Assembly: GCF_003201605.1 (NCBI RefSeq)
Contig: NZ_QJJR01000009.1
Coordinates: 1 to 64,000, forward strand
Reading direction: 5' to 3'
Source: Streptohalobacillus salinus
GTDB lineage: Bacteria > Bacillota > Bacilli > Bacillales > Amphibacillaceae
DNA: 64,000 bases
Shown piece by piece: positions 8,150 through 16,477 of this stretch (its first letter is position 1; the number at the start of each line of letters is the position of its first letter). The notes below the pieces were generated by a model. The model saw only the letters and a program-made list of their open reading frames with translations, made no database searches and was not told the origin of the DNA. A program made the translations under genes and the position numbers.

Positions 8150-8629
8150 CTACTTATGGTACGGCTCATTCCGATTAATCCTAAATGACCGGTAGATCTG
8201 TTCGAGTAACACTAGACGCATCAATTGATGAGGAAGCGTCATCTTCGAGAATGACAAAGCAAAGTTACTCCGCTTCATGACTGCTTCACTTAAACCCAGT
8301 GAACCCCCAATGATAAAGGCTAGTTTACTTTTACCATGAAGGGCAAGATAATCAATCTCTTTGGCTAATTGTTCTGACGTGAGTTGTTTTCCTTTAATCT
8401 CTAGTGTGATGACATGGGTGTCATCAGTAATTTTATGTAAGATACGCTCGCCTTCTTTATTCTTAATGCCATCCATATCTTTCTCGCTTAAATGCTCCGG
8501 TGCTTTCTCATCAGGAACTTCGATTAGCTCTAACTGACAATACGCACCTAGTCGTTTCTTGTATTCATCAATTCCTTGCTTTAAATACTTTTCTTTCAAC
8601 TTACCGACACTAATGACTTTAATCTGCAT
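8150..8629 (-). CDS. rlmH: 23S rRNA (pseudouridine1915-N3)-methyltransferase RlmH
   Basis: RlmH is a SPOUT methyltransferase that methylates pseudouridine 1915 in helix 69 of 23S rRNA. At 159 residues it has the standard family length when begun at [15 protein letters not shown]. That ATG has the strong ribosome-binding site aaaggagtcgcct, so an extended upstream frame to 8800 is rejected. The SPOUT knot motif FIIGGSLGL and the C-terminal [12 protein letters not shown] are clear. In staphylococci the equivalent gene (orfX) is the attachment site of SCC elements. Here its last 17 bases recur at 6276-6293, so the gene seems to serve the same role. It is 46 bases downstream of the amidase gene. 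Confidence 0.95.
   Translation of the reverse strand: MQIKVISVGKLKEKYLKQGIDEYKKRLGAYCQLELIEVPDEKAPEHLSEKDMDGIKNKEGERILHKITDDTHVITLEIKGKQLTSEQLAKEIDYLALHGKSKLAFIIGGSLGLSEAVMKRSNFALSFSKMTLPHQLMRLVLLEQIYRSFRINRNEPYHK
8151..8168 (-). repeat. att-like direct repeat at the rlmH 3' end
   Basis: TACTTATGGTACGGCTCA covers part of the stop codon and the codons for Glu-Pro-Tyr-His-Lys of rlmH. It differs by one base from the copy at 6276-6293. It is the presumed rlmH-side attachment site of an SCC-like unit. Confidence 0.75.
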
Positions 8630-8675
8630 AGGCGACTCCTTTATTGTGCTGCGTTTATTGTTGACTGTGTTTAAG

Positions 8676-9908
8676 TTAACTGAACGTTTCTGGGTCAAGA
8701 CTCTGTACCGCTTGATAGAGCACTTCTGCTGCTGTGACCACATCTTCATCTGCGATGGTTTCATCCGGCCGGTGGCTATGCCCATCTTTCGTTCGGACAA
8801 ATAGTAAGCCGCTAGGCATCACGCTTGCCATATGCATCGCGTCATGACCAGCACCGCTTGATAGGGTTGTTGCTTTAAATCCAGACTGTTCAATGGCGCT
8901 TGATAACAGTGCCATGACCCGTTCATCCATTTTTACAGGTGGTGCTATATCTAACGGTGTCCGTTTCACTTTTACACCGGTCTTTTCTTCAAGGCGCACC
9001 ATTGCTTGTTCGATCCGTGTCTCTAAGGCTATCAAGGTTTCTTCGTCGAGTGCCCGTGCGTCAACTGAGAAGGTGACAGCTTCAGGAATCACGTTAATGC
9101 TGCCTGGGTCGACCTTGATTTGACCGAAGGTCAGCACTGCATCAGGTATCGTTCTGACCCACTCATCTAACTCGAGCATGAACCGACTTGCGGCAATCAG
9201 TGGATCCGTCCGGTCCGCCATCGGGGTGGCACCGGCATGACCCGCCTCACCCGTTACCATGATTTCATACCAACGGAGGCCAACAATCCCCGCAACTACC
9301 CCGACCGGTAAAGCTTGTTTTTCCAACACTTTCCCCTGTTCAATATGCACTTCCAAATAAGCTAAATACTCATCTGGGTTCAGCTGCACTTCTTGCATCC
9401 GCTCCGGTTGATAGCCTTCCAGGACCATCGCTTGTTCTAAACTGAGACCATTCATATCGGTTGCCTCGAGTTCCTGCTTTTCCAATTGACCAATCGCAGC
9501 CCTTGAACCAATCATCCCTGTTTTAAATCGAGCGCCTTCCTCATCAGTGAAGGCGACCACTTCAAGATGAAACGGTAACGTTTGTTGATTCGCTTTAAAG
9601 GTCCGTAACAACTCGAGCCCAGTTAATACACCAAGGGCGCCATCGTACTTGCCGCCATGAATGACTGAATCTATATGCGAGCCAATAAGTACCGTTTTCA
9701 GCGTGTCATCGTGCTGTTCGTAACGCATGTACAAATTACCGACCGCATCTTCTCGCACGATTAAATCACTCACGAGTGCTTGATCTTTTAAGTACTGCTT
9801 CGCTTTTTGTTCATTTTGTGTGAAACTTAAACGTGTCACCCCTGGTGTCTGATCCGTAAACGTGGCCAGTGCCTCAATATCATCAAGTAGTCGTTGCTTA
9901 TTTATCAT
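8676..9908 (-). CDS. M20-family Zn-dependent amidase (hydantoinase/carbamoylase type)
   Basis: This 410-residue metallohydrolase belongs to the hydantoinase/carbamoylase branch of peptidase family M20, which includes N-carbamoyl-L-amino acid hydrolases and allantoate or ureidoglycine amidohydrolases. Metal ligands are visible: His78 in GSHIDSV, Asp89 in GGKYDGALG, the Glu123-Glu124 pair in DEEGARF, His188 in LEVHIEQG and His379 in GHSHRPDE. The dimerisation-domain motif GEAGHAG is at about 220-226. The exact substrate cannot be read from sequence. No hydantoinase, transporter or purine-catabolic partner is adjacent. The gene immediately precedes rlmH and is probably co-transcribed with it. 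Confidence 0.85.
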   Translation of the reverse strand: MINKQRLLDDIEALATFTDQTPGVTRLSFTQNEQKAKQYLKDQALVSDLIVREDAVGNLYMRYEQHDDTLKTVLIGSHIDSVIHGGKYDGALGVLTGLELLRTFKANQQTLPFHLEVVAFTDEEGARFKTGMIGSRAAIGQLEKQELEATDMNGLSLEQAMVLEGYQPERMQEVQLNPDEYLAYLEVHIEQGKVLEKQALPVGVVAGIVGLRWYEIMVTGEAGHAGATPMADRTDPLIAASRFMLELDEWVRTIPDAVLTFGQIKVDPGSINVIPEAVTFSVDARALDEETLIALETRIEQAMVRLEEKTGVKVKRTPLDIAPPVKMDERVMALLSSAIEQSGFKATTLSSGAGHDAMHMASVMPSGLLFVRTKDGHSHRPDETIADEDVVTAAEVLYQAVQSLDPETFS

Positions 9909-10307
9909 CTCATCACCTCATTGATCCAAGTTATTGTGTTCCGACAGATACATTTCTTTCCTTATATTATAACGGTTTCTTTCGCTTAAATCATGCCTTT
10001 CTCTAAATTCGTTCGTCATAAACCCCTTGCCGGTTCAATCATGTTAGCTGTTACCTTCTTTAGCACCGGCATGAAGGTGTTAATTTTCAGTGCTCAGATT
10101 GATATAAAGTTAGTGTCGACGTGCGATTTAATTTTTTACGTTCGCTTGTACTTGTTGCTACAACAACCTCAATGAGAAAACACATTAACCCTATTTAGTA
10201 AAAACGGTTACATTTCTCGATGTTTATTGCTTTAGAAACGTGGTAAACTTAATAGGTAAAGCTAAATATTTCCCCGGAAATAATTCTAACAACTGAGGTG
10301 AAGCTAA
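9909..10307. other. Divergent intergenic region with a Noc-box-like palindrome
   Basis: These 399 bases separate the minus-strand amidase gene from the plus-strand Lin0512-family gene. A 60-codon frame at 9993-10175 has no ribosome-binding site or homology and is not called. The region must hold two divergent promoters. The recognisable element is ATTTCCCCGGAAAT at 10268-10281. Confidence 0.5.
10268..10281. promoter_or_regulatory. Candidate Noc-binding site
   Basis: ATTTCCCCGGAAAT differs at one position from the Bacillus subtilis Noc-binding consensus ATTTCCCGGGAAAT. A noc gene is present in this window at 40615-41472. The site lies about 27 bases before a start codon, so repression of that gene by another factor is an alternative. 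Confidence 0.4.
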
Positions 10308-10667
10308 TTGGAAAAAATCATTTTTATTGAAACAGGTGTCGGTATCGATACCCACGGCCAAGATGTGACAAAGGCTAGTGTCCGTGCAGTCATTAATGCC
10401 GTCCATTATAATTCAATGCCGGGCATTAAAGCTTATTTACCGGAACAATCGTTACACAATATGAAAGTAAATGTCGTCCTCGGTGTTCCAACTGATGCGA
10501 CCGAGGTTGATGTTGATGCGATTAAAGCGGAAATTCCTTATGGCGAGGTAACGGTTGAAATTGTTCAAGGTGGATTACAAACAACCAGCGGAATTTTCTT
10601 AGAAGAACAACAAGACCAAAACGATTTAATGTATATCGTTAATGCTGCTGTGCAGGTCGGTTACTAA
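10308..10667 (+). CDS. Lin0512-family protein
   Basis: This 119-residue protein matches the Lin0512 family, widespread in Firmicutes with no known function. Recognisable blocks are IETGVGIDTHGQDVTKASVR (residues 8-27), the MKVNVVLGVP strand, YGEVTVEIVQGGL and a C-terminal IVNAAVQVGY. The start is a TTG preceded by the good ribosome-binding site tgaggtga, and the start gives exactly the family length. No signal peptide or membrane segment is present. The reductase gene begins 136 bases downstream on the same strand, so a functional link is possible but unproven. Confidence 0.8.
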   Translation: MEKIIFIETGVGIDTHGQDVTKASVRAVINAVHYNSMPGIKAYLPEQSLHNMKVNVVLGVPTDATEVDVDAIKAEIPYGEVTVEIVQGGLQTTSGIFLEEQQDQNDLMYIVNAAVQVGY

Positions 10668-10803
10668 GATTAGAATGTGCGACAGCCCTAAGTTTAAAAA
10701 ACAGGGCTACATTTACCGATGAACCCTGTCGATTTCAGTTCATCGCACTTTACTTGATAGGATCGACCAAATGAGCAAGCGATTCTTTAGGAGGATACGA
10801 GCA

Positions 10804-11808
10804 ATGACATACAGACCAAGTGACAAACGTTACGAAACAATGACTTACAACCGTGTTGGTAATTCTGGTTTAAAATTACCAGCCATTTCTTTAGGGTTAT
10901 GGAACAACTTCGGGGAGCCCGATTCTTTTGAGAATCAACGACAAATGCTAACGCGTGCGTTTGATTTAGGCATTACCCACTTTGATTTAGCCAATAACTA
11001 CGGGCCACCAGCCGGTGCGGCGGAAGAAAACTTTGGTCGGATACTTAAGAAAGATTTTAATGGTTACCGAGATGAACTTGTTATTTCAAGTAAGGCTGGC
11101 TTTCACATGTGGGACGGGCCCTACGGCGATTGGGGCTCTAAGAAATATTTAGTCTCCAGTCTTGATCAGTCGTTATCTCGCATGGGCTTAGATTATGTCG
11201 ATATCTTTTATCATCATCGTCCTGATCCTGATACACCACTCGAAGAAACGATGCAGGCGCTTGACTTGATTGTCAAACAAGGAAAAGCACTGTATGTGGG
11301 GATTTCAAACTATGACGCCAACCAAACAGCCGCAGCCATTAAACTTTTAAAGGCACAAAAGACACCGTTCATTATTCATCAAGCATCGTATTCCATGTTA
11401 AACCGTTGGGTTGAAGAGGGATTGACCGATGTTTTAGATGATGCGGGTGCTGGCGCGATTGCCTTTGTTCCGCTTGCCCAAGGGTTGCTTACCAATAAGT
11501 ACTTACACGGTGTTCCCGAGGATTCTCGAGCGAAAAAATCACATATTCCGTTCCTAAGTGAAGGAGATATTAAGGAAGACGTCTTAAATAAAGTCGTTAA
11601 ATTAAACGAGGTCGCAAGACATCGCGACCAATCCCTTGCCCAAATGGCACTTGCTTGGGTTTTACGTAAACAAACCGTCGCAAGTGCACTGATTGGTGCA
11701 AGCAAGGTGAGTCAAATTGAAGAAAACGTCAAAACACTTGATCGCTTAGCCTTTCATGCGGATGAGTTAGCGGCCATTGATTCGATATTAAAAACGAACC
11801 AATCATAA
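10804..11808 (+). CDS. Aldo/keto reductase, YghZ/L-glyceraldehyde 3-phosphate reductase type
   Basis: This 334-residue NADPH-dependent aldo/keto reductase is closely related to E. coli YghZ (GpmA-type, AKR14), which reduces L-glyceraldehyde 3-phosphate and methylglyoxal. The catalytic tetrad is visible: Asp61 and Tyr66 in FDLANNYGPP, Lys97 in ISSKAG and His138 in IFYHHRPD. The C-terminal cofactor signature ALIGASKVSQIEEN is intact. The start at 10804 follows the strong Shine-Dalgarno aggagga, so an upstream in-frame start at 10771 is rejected. Before the gene, two small dyads (10684-10708 and 10718-10745) could form leader hairpins. A terminator at 11817 closes the unit. It may detoxify reactive carbonyls. 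Confidence 0.9.
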   Translation: MTYRPSDKRYETMTYNRVGNSGLKLPAISLGLWNNFGEPDSFENQRQMLTRAFDLGITHFDLANNYGPPAGAAEENFGRILKKDFNGYRDELVISSKAGFHMWDGPYGDWGSKKYLVSSLDQSLSRMGLDYVDIFYHHRPDPDTPLEETMQALDLIVKQGKALYVGISNYDANQTAAAIKLLKAQKTPFIIHQASYSMLNRWVEEGLTDVLDDAGAGAIAFVPLAQGLLTNKYLHGVPEDSRAKKSHIPFLSEGDIKEDVLNKVVKLNEVARHRDQSLAQMALAWVLRKQTVASALIGASKVSQIEENVKTLDRLAFHADELAAIDSILKTNQS

Positions 11809-11816
11809 GTTTGTGA

Positions 11817-11846
11817 ATAACAGTCACCTACTGAGGTGGCTGTTAT
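11817..11846 (+). terminator. Rho-independent terminator after the aldo/keto reductase gene
   Basis: A 13-bp stem (ataacagtcacct / aggtggctgttat, with one G-T pair) with a 4-base loop is followed by tttta. It starts eight bases after the stop codon. Confidence 0.75.
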
Positions 11847-11847
11847 T

Positions 11848-12152
11848 TTATCCACAAGGTTATCCACGAGCTGCTCGTTTTTCAATTATGCACAGGTTGT
11901 TACCCGATTGCCCACAGCTTTTCCACAGTTATTTACCTAAATTTTACCTTAGCTTCATCATTGCTTTACCATTCATTAATTTATTTAGTGTTCGAATGTG
12001 TGTTCTACACCATATCTAGCGAGTTACTCACAACATTATCAACAGCTTGTTGATAACTTTGCTTGTTTATACACAAAAAACAGCTGTTCTCCCCAGCAAC
12101 TCGTGGAAAACAACTGTTTTGTGTACAAACTGGCTTATTCTTGTGTGGATAA
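11848..12152. promoter_or_regulatory. DnaA-box cluster outside oriC
   Basis: Within 305 bases there are many sites fitting the DnaA consensus TTATCCACA or its relaxed form TTWTNCACA. They are 11848-11856 (perfect), 11860-11868 (one mismatch), 11886-11894 (TTATGCACA), 11919-11927 (TTTTCCACA), 12067-12075 (TTATACACA) and 12144-12152 (perfect, minus strand, inside the 3' end of htrA). An inverted TTATCAACA pair lies at 12036-12056. Density is comparable to the region upstream of dnaA, yet this is about 45 kb away. Bacillus subtilis has oriC-proximal DnaA-box clusters that limit initiation by binding DnaA, so a titration role is inferred. Confidence 0.7.
12071..12124 (-). terminator. Terminator hairpin after htrA
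   Basis: The arms acacaaaaaacagctgtt and caactgttttgtgt form a long imperfect stem just beyond the htrA stop codon. On the minus strand it ends in ctgttttttgtg, consistent with an intrinsic terminator for the wal operon. Confidence 0.55.
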
Positions 12153-13325
12153 CTCAACTGATGTGGTCATTTCTTCTTGATCACGGTAGTAAGTGACCTC
12201 CATCGTCTCACCCGGCGCTTTCTCGCTATACAAATATTGGCGTAACGCTATCATTGAATTAACATCGGTCTCATCAAGTTTAACGATGACATCATTCTGT
12301 TGTAATCCGGCGTTAGCTGCCGGTGAACCCTCAACAACGCGTTCTAGATAAACCCCGTCCCTCACCGCTTCCGGCAAGTTAAACCGACTCTCGCGATCTG
12401 TTTCGGTTAAGGTGGCTAATGGATAAGCTTCAATACCTAAGAAGGCCCGATTCATTTGACCGTCTGCTTCAAGCTGATCAATAACCGGAATGGCTTCATT
12501 AATCGGTATCGTAAAGCCAATCCCCTCGATACTTGACTCGGCAATCTTCATCGAATTAATGCCAATCAACTCACCATGCCGATTCACTAGTGCCCCACCA
12601 CTGTTGCCAGGGTTAATCGCCGCGTCTGTTTGCATCACCATCACTTGCCAGTCAACCAGACCGTCACGACTTAAATCAACGGGAATCATTCGGTCTTTGC
12701 CGCTGATGATCCCTTTTGTAACCGAACCTGATAAGTCAAGGCCGAGGGGATTGCCAATCGCTAAGACATCCTCACCGACGCGAGCCGCCTCTGAATCACC
12801 AAAGGAAATCACTGCTTCCACGTACTGACTGTCAACAGTGACGACCGCCAGGTCGGTAAAGACATCTTCACCGATTAAGGTCGCATCTAGGCGTTCACCG
12901 TTTGATAACACAACCGTGAGTTCAGTCGCACCCTCAATCACATGTTGATTGGTAATGATGTAGGCGGTACCTTCGGTTTGTTTATAAATAACACCCGAAC
13001 CCGTCCCCCCTGTTTGTTCACCTAAGAGAAAGGCGTTGCCACGGTTGTTCTCAATCCCAACAACGGTGGGCATGACGCGTTCAACAATATCGGTAATGTT
13101 TCCCGTTAACGACAGGATGCTCTGATGGTTCGTCTGTTTTGTTGGTGTCACCGTGGCTTCTCGGGTGAGGTGATAAGGCAAGAAACCTTGGTCTATAATA
13201 AACGGTAAGAGCACCGCAAACATAAATGCACCAGCAATAAAGGCCAGTAACAGTGCTAAAAGCTTATGTTCTCTTCGTTTGTAACGGTAACGCTTTTTCC
13301 TTGTCCCATCGTCAAAGTAAACCAT
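12135..13325 (-). CDS. htrA: Membrane-anchored HtrA-type serine protease
   Basis: This 396-residue protein is a DegP/HtrA-family extracytoplasmic quality-control protease, the YycK/HtrC homologue found at the end of the wal operon. It has a basic cytoplasmic N-terminus, one transmembrane helix (about 21-43) and a trypsin-like domain with triad His128 (TNQHVIEG), Asp158 (FTDLAV) and Ser242 (NPGNSGGAL). A single PDZ domain lies at about 290-390 with SPAANAGLQQNDVIVKLD. Length and layout are typical. It is the last gene of the walRKHIJ-htrA cluster. The 3' end contains a perfect DnaA box that belongs to the adjoining cluster. Confidence 0.93.
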   Translation of the reverse strand: MVYFDDGTRKKRYRYKRREHKLLALLLAFIAGAFMFAVLLPFIIDQGFLPYHLTREATVTPTKQTNHQSILSLTGNITDIVERVMPTVVGIENNRGNAFLLGEQTGGTGSGVIYKQTEGTAYIITNQHVIEGATELTVVLSNGERLDATLIGEDVFTDLAVVTVDSQYVEAVISFGDSEAARVGEDVLAIGNPLGLDLSGSVTKGIISGKDRMIPVDLSRDGLVDWQVMVMQTDAAINPGNSGGALVNRHGELIGINSMKIAESSIEGIGFTIPINEAIPVIDQLEADGQMNRAFLGIEAYPLATLTETDRESRFNLPEAVRDGVYLERVVEGSPAANAGLQQNDVIVKLDETDVNSMIALRQYLYSEKAPGETMEVTYYRDQEEMTTSVELSTQE

Positions 13326-13391
13326 CTCATCTCCTCATTTCCTCATGGTGATCTATTGCTGATTGTTTCTGTTATCTATCACAACGCTTGA

Positions 13392-14189
13392 CTACTTTAA
13401 ATGATGCAAGGTCGTGGCCACGCTTGGATCGGTATCATGAATGGTTAACCCGTGATTGATTGGGAAGTCTTTCTCCAGCAGGTGTTGTTCGACTGCCATC
13501 CGCGCTAAATCTTTCATGTTGTTATCTTTACTTAAATGAGCGAGATAGATGCGCTTCGTTTTATCCGTGATGATGTCTTCAAGGGCAATCGCACAATCTT
13601 CATTGGAGACGTGACCACTATCGCCTAAAATCCGGCGCTTCACACTCCACGGGTAACGTCCCATTTGCAGCATTGAGACGTCGTGGTTGGCTTCAAACAC
13701 TAAAGCGTCTGAATCTTCGACCGTCTTCTTAATTCGGTCGGAGACGTAGCCTAAATCCGTGACAAGCGACACCTTCTTTCCTTCATGATGAAAGGTATAA
13801 AACATCGGCTCCGCGGCATCATGACTTACGCCAAAGGATTCGACATCCATGCCATTAAAGCTTTGCACATCCTCCATGTTGAAGGTGAACTTCTGATCAA
13901 GCGTCAATTTCCCTAGCTTGTCGTCCATCGCCTGCCACGTTTTTGCATTTGCATAAATCGGTAAATTGTAACGACGGGCAAAAATTCCTAGTCCCTTAAT
14001 ATGGTCACTATGTTCATGAGTGACTAAGATGCGGGACAGCTCACTTGGGTTTACGTTAATTTCTCCCAATAAGCGTTCCAGTTGTTTGCCACTTAAACCG
14101 GCATCCACCAAAATCTTTTCTTTTTCTGTTCCAATATAAAACGCATTGCCTGTACTTCCTGAGGCAAGTACTGAGTAACTTAATGTCAT
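13392..14189 (-). CDS. walJ: WalJ (YycJ) metallo-beta-lactamase-fold hydrolase
   Basis: This 265-residue MBL-fold enzyme is the last of the conserved wal genes before htrA. The metal-binding signature THEHSDH (His58, His60, Asp62, His63) is intact, and it begins with the family sequence [14 protein letters not shown]. Homologues act as DNA exonucleases (YycJ has 5'-3' exonuclease activity linked to mismatch repair), so the role in cell-wall signalling is indirect. Its ATG overlaps the 3' end of walI by four bases, implying translational coupling. Confidence 0.92.
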   Translation of the reverse strand: MTLSYSVLASGSTGNAFYIGTEKEKILVDAGLSGKQLERLLGEINVNPSELSRILVTHEHSDHIKGLGIFARRYNLPIYANAKTWQAMDDKLGKLTLDQKFTFNMEDVQSFNGMDVESFGVSHDAAEPMFYTFHHEGKKVSLVTDLGYVSDRIKKTVEDSDALVFEANHDVSMLQMGRYPWSVKRRILGDSGHVSNEDCAIALEDIITDKTKRIYLAHLSKDNNMKDLARMAVEQHLLEKDFPINHGLTIHDTDPSVATTLHHLK

Positions 14190-15148
14190 TCTGATTCCAC
14201 CTCAGCTAATTTTTGATAGAGTGCAACAAACGGTTGTCTGATGACACTAATGATTTCTGAATCTTCTTCTCTATCTTCATCAATATTGTAATAACTAAAT
14301 GCACGTGTGCTTGACATGTTTAGTTGATCAATCAATTGTTCAAGCGTGTCTGCAATAAAGTCTGTTTGTCTCGGGTAGTCGTGACCCTCAACCGCGTTGA
14401 CGTAATAGTCTTCATTCTCGTTGACTTCAATTTGCCAGGTCGGGTTCAGCAATTGTTCACCGTTAGGCAAAGAAGCTAAGTTATGAAAGCCTAGTTGGAC
14501 GTCAGTAATCGTATCATTTGTTTCTAATGCACTTGAATTATGATAGAGACGATAGACCGCATCATATTGTTGGATCAATGTTTGTTCTTGTGGTTCTTCT
14601 TCGTCTTCTTCAATCTGGTCCAACCGTGTTTGTGTGTACTGGGTCATTTCCATTTGGTCATTGAGTTGTATGAAGAGAACCGCATTCGGATTATAAAAAA
14701 TCGGATACTCATACTGTTGGAAAAAAACGAGTAGTCCCGGTCCTTCTAAATAATCAAAGAATTGATAGGTCTGACCACGAAAAACATGCTCGTTGACCAG
14801 CGTTTGTAAATTTTCTGTGTCGGTTGGGTCAATGGGAATCGGCGCAGTAAACCGGCTGTACAAATGAAAATCATTGACGACAATGGCTTCTTGGTTGACT
14901 AACGTCGCTGATAGCGCCGGCTCTACCTCATTGTAATTAAAATTCTCTACGTAAAGGAGCGGGGCAGTGAATGATTCTGTTGACAGTGACTCAAGCCCAT
15001 TAATGTTCAGTTCTAACTCTTCTTCTTTTGATGCCTCTGGAATAAAAGACAGTTCTTCTTCTTGGCGGTCAACCAACTGTTTAATTAAGAACACATTCAA
15101 GACCAGAAAACAAATAATAAATAACGCCTTAATTTGGCCCCATTGCAC
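14186..15148 (-). CDS. walI: WalI (YycI), membrane regulator of WalK
   Basis: WalI is a bitopic membrane protein that with WalH controls the WalK sensor kinase through transmembrane contacts. The protein has one N-terminal transmembrane helix ([20 protein letters not shown], about residues 5-24) and a large extracytoplasmic YycH/YycI-type domain. The GTG at 15148 has an ideal ribosome-binding site (gaaggagggg) and gives 320 residues beginning [10 protein letters not shown]; a longer reading from 15172 would start inside walH without one. It overlaps walH by 20 bases and walJ by four. At 320 residues it is somewhat longer than B. subtilis YycI (about 280). Confidence 0.9.
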   Translation of the reverse strand: MQWGQIKALFIICFLVLNVFLIKQLVDRQEEELSFIPEASKEEELELNINGLESLSTESFTAPLLYVENFNYNEVEPALSATLVNQEAIVVNDFHLYSRFTAPIPIDPTDTENLQTLVNEHVFRGQTYQFFDYLEGPGLLVFFQQYEYPIFYNPNAVLFIQLNDQMEMTQYTQTRLDQIEEDEEEPQEQTLIQQYDAVYRLYHNSSALETNDTITDVQLGFHNLASLPNGEQLLNPTWQIEVNENEDYYVNAVEGHDYPRQTDFIADTLEQLIDQLNMSSTRAFSYYNIDEDREEDSEIISVIRQPFVALYQKLAEVESE

Positions 15149-16475
15149 GACTGACCCCTCCTTCCTCATCAACTGGCTCTACGAGTGGGGTAAACCCGTG
15201 AATCCCTCGGACATACCACGTCGGTGTTAAGGCATAGACTTGCCCTTGTCCCGTTGAAGGTTCAGTAAAGCGGTAACCAAGGACAACATCATAGATGGCC
15301 GTTCCTTGGTAATTAGGCCCTTGTAAGATCTCAATCACTTCTTCAGCGGTCGGTAGCTCCGTTAACGTCTGACCGACACCACGCTGATCTAATAAGACAA
15401 TCAATGGGTGTTTATATTGGTATAAACTCTGATTATGCCAATGAACGGCTATCTCTGCTAGCTCTTGCTCATAAAAAATTGGCGTATTGCGATAGGTTAA
15501 GTGATAACTGACTTCACTTTGGAGTGAGGTTTGTTGAATTTGATTTAATCGGTAGCCAAACGGCTCACTAAAGGTAAACCCTAAATGCGCATTTAAATAA
15601 CTTTGAACTTGATCAAACAATTGATACGCCGTTAGTTCACGTTCCACTTCTTTTTGTTCATTGGTCAGATTAGTAAATTGAATATGTTTACTATCAATGA
15701 CCATCTCTCTTGTCCCATCAATTAAGTTTGTGTCCCCACCAATCGTATACGCGCTTCGAACAATCGCTGGATTACTAAACAGTAAATTTTGAAAGGCATC
15801 GGTGTCTAAATCGGTATAAGAAAACAGCAAGACTTGCTTCGTCGTTTCTTCGGGTAAATAAATTTCCGTGCCGCGACTGCCTTCAAACACTTGATAGCTA
15901 CGTAACCCTTCTTCTTGATTAAATAGGTTCATAAATGTTTGATAATTTTGATCAAAGTTTTGCGCGTTTGCGGCGATCACGGTATCGGTCTGATCATTTT
16001 TAAACAAGACTTGATAGACATCGTGATCTTCTAAGACAATGATGCGGTTAAAACCGGCTTCAGGTACGTAGGTTTCTTGGTCAACATCAAACAAATCATA
16101 AATCACATACGATGGGAGTTCGGTTTGAAAGACAATCTCAATCCGATTTTCAACCTCTTGAAACCAGTTGTTACTAAAGGTTAACACCGAAAAATTATAC
16201 AAGGACAACGCTCTAAAGCGTTGATAAAAGTCAGTGGAAAGCGCCTCGTCATTAAAACCAATCGGGCTCGGAAAATCGCTATGGCGGGCAATCATATGGG
16301 TCGGGGTAATGACTTCACTTTTATTGAGACGCTCTCCACCCCTGAGTTCTGCATCAATTAATGCTTCTTCTTCGCGGTTAACCTGATAGTCTGATTGGTT
16401 ACTCCATAAAGCATAGGTTAATAATAAACTTGAGGTGATTAATGAAATGAGTATGATTGATTTTAATTGTTCCAT
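15129..16475 (-). CDS. walH: WalH (YycH), membrane regulator of WalK
   Basis: WalH is the partner of WalI in modulating the essential WalK kinase. The 448-residue protein has one N-terminal transmembrane segment (residues 6-23, SIILISLITSSLLLTYAL) followed by an extracytoplasmic region with the YycH three-domain pattern. The size agrees with the B. subtilis homologue (about 455). It begins two bases after the walK stop and its end overlaps walI, so all wal genes are one transcript. Sequence identity in this family is low, so identification rests mainly on context plus topology. Confidence 0.9.
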   Translation of the reverse strand: MEQLKSIILISLITSSLLLTYALWSNQSDYQVNREEEALIDAELRGGERLNKSEVITPTHMIARHSDFPSPIGFNDEALSTDFYQRFRALSLYNFSVLTFSNNWFQEVENRIEIVFQTELPSYVIYDLFDVDQETYVPEAGFNRIIVLEDHDVYQVLFKNDQTDTVIAANAQNFDQNYQTFMNLFNQEEGLRSYQVFEGSRGTEIYLPEETTKQVLLFSYTDLDTDAFQNLLFSNPAIVRSAYTIGGDTNLIDGTREMVIDSKHIQFTNLTNEQKEVERELTAYQLFDQVQSYLNAHLGFTFSEPFGYRLNQIQQTSLQSEVSYHLTYRNTPIFYEQELAEIAVHWHNQSLYQYKHPLIVLLDQRGVGQTLTELPTAEEVIEILQGPNYQGTAIYDVVLGYRFTEPSTGQGQVYALTPTWYVRGIHGFTPLVEPVDEEGGVSRAMGPN

Positions 16476-16477
16476 AC

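Noticed and set aside
8150-8800. Extended rlmH of 216 residues
   Set aside because: The extension overlaps the amidase gene and lacks a ribosome-binding site, while 159 residues is the family length.
9993-10175. 60-codon frame in the amidase/Lin0512 gap
   Set aside because: No ribosome-binding site, no recognisable family, ordinary intergenic composition.
10771-10803. Longer N-terminus for the aldo/keto reductase
   Set aside because: The Shine-Dalgarno lies within this stretch and family alignment begins at the ATG at 10804.
11813-12180. Two short plus-strand frames overlapping the DnaA-box cluster
   Set aside because: They run through the terminator hairpin and DnaA boxes and overlap the htrA end; no coding signal.
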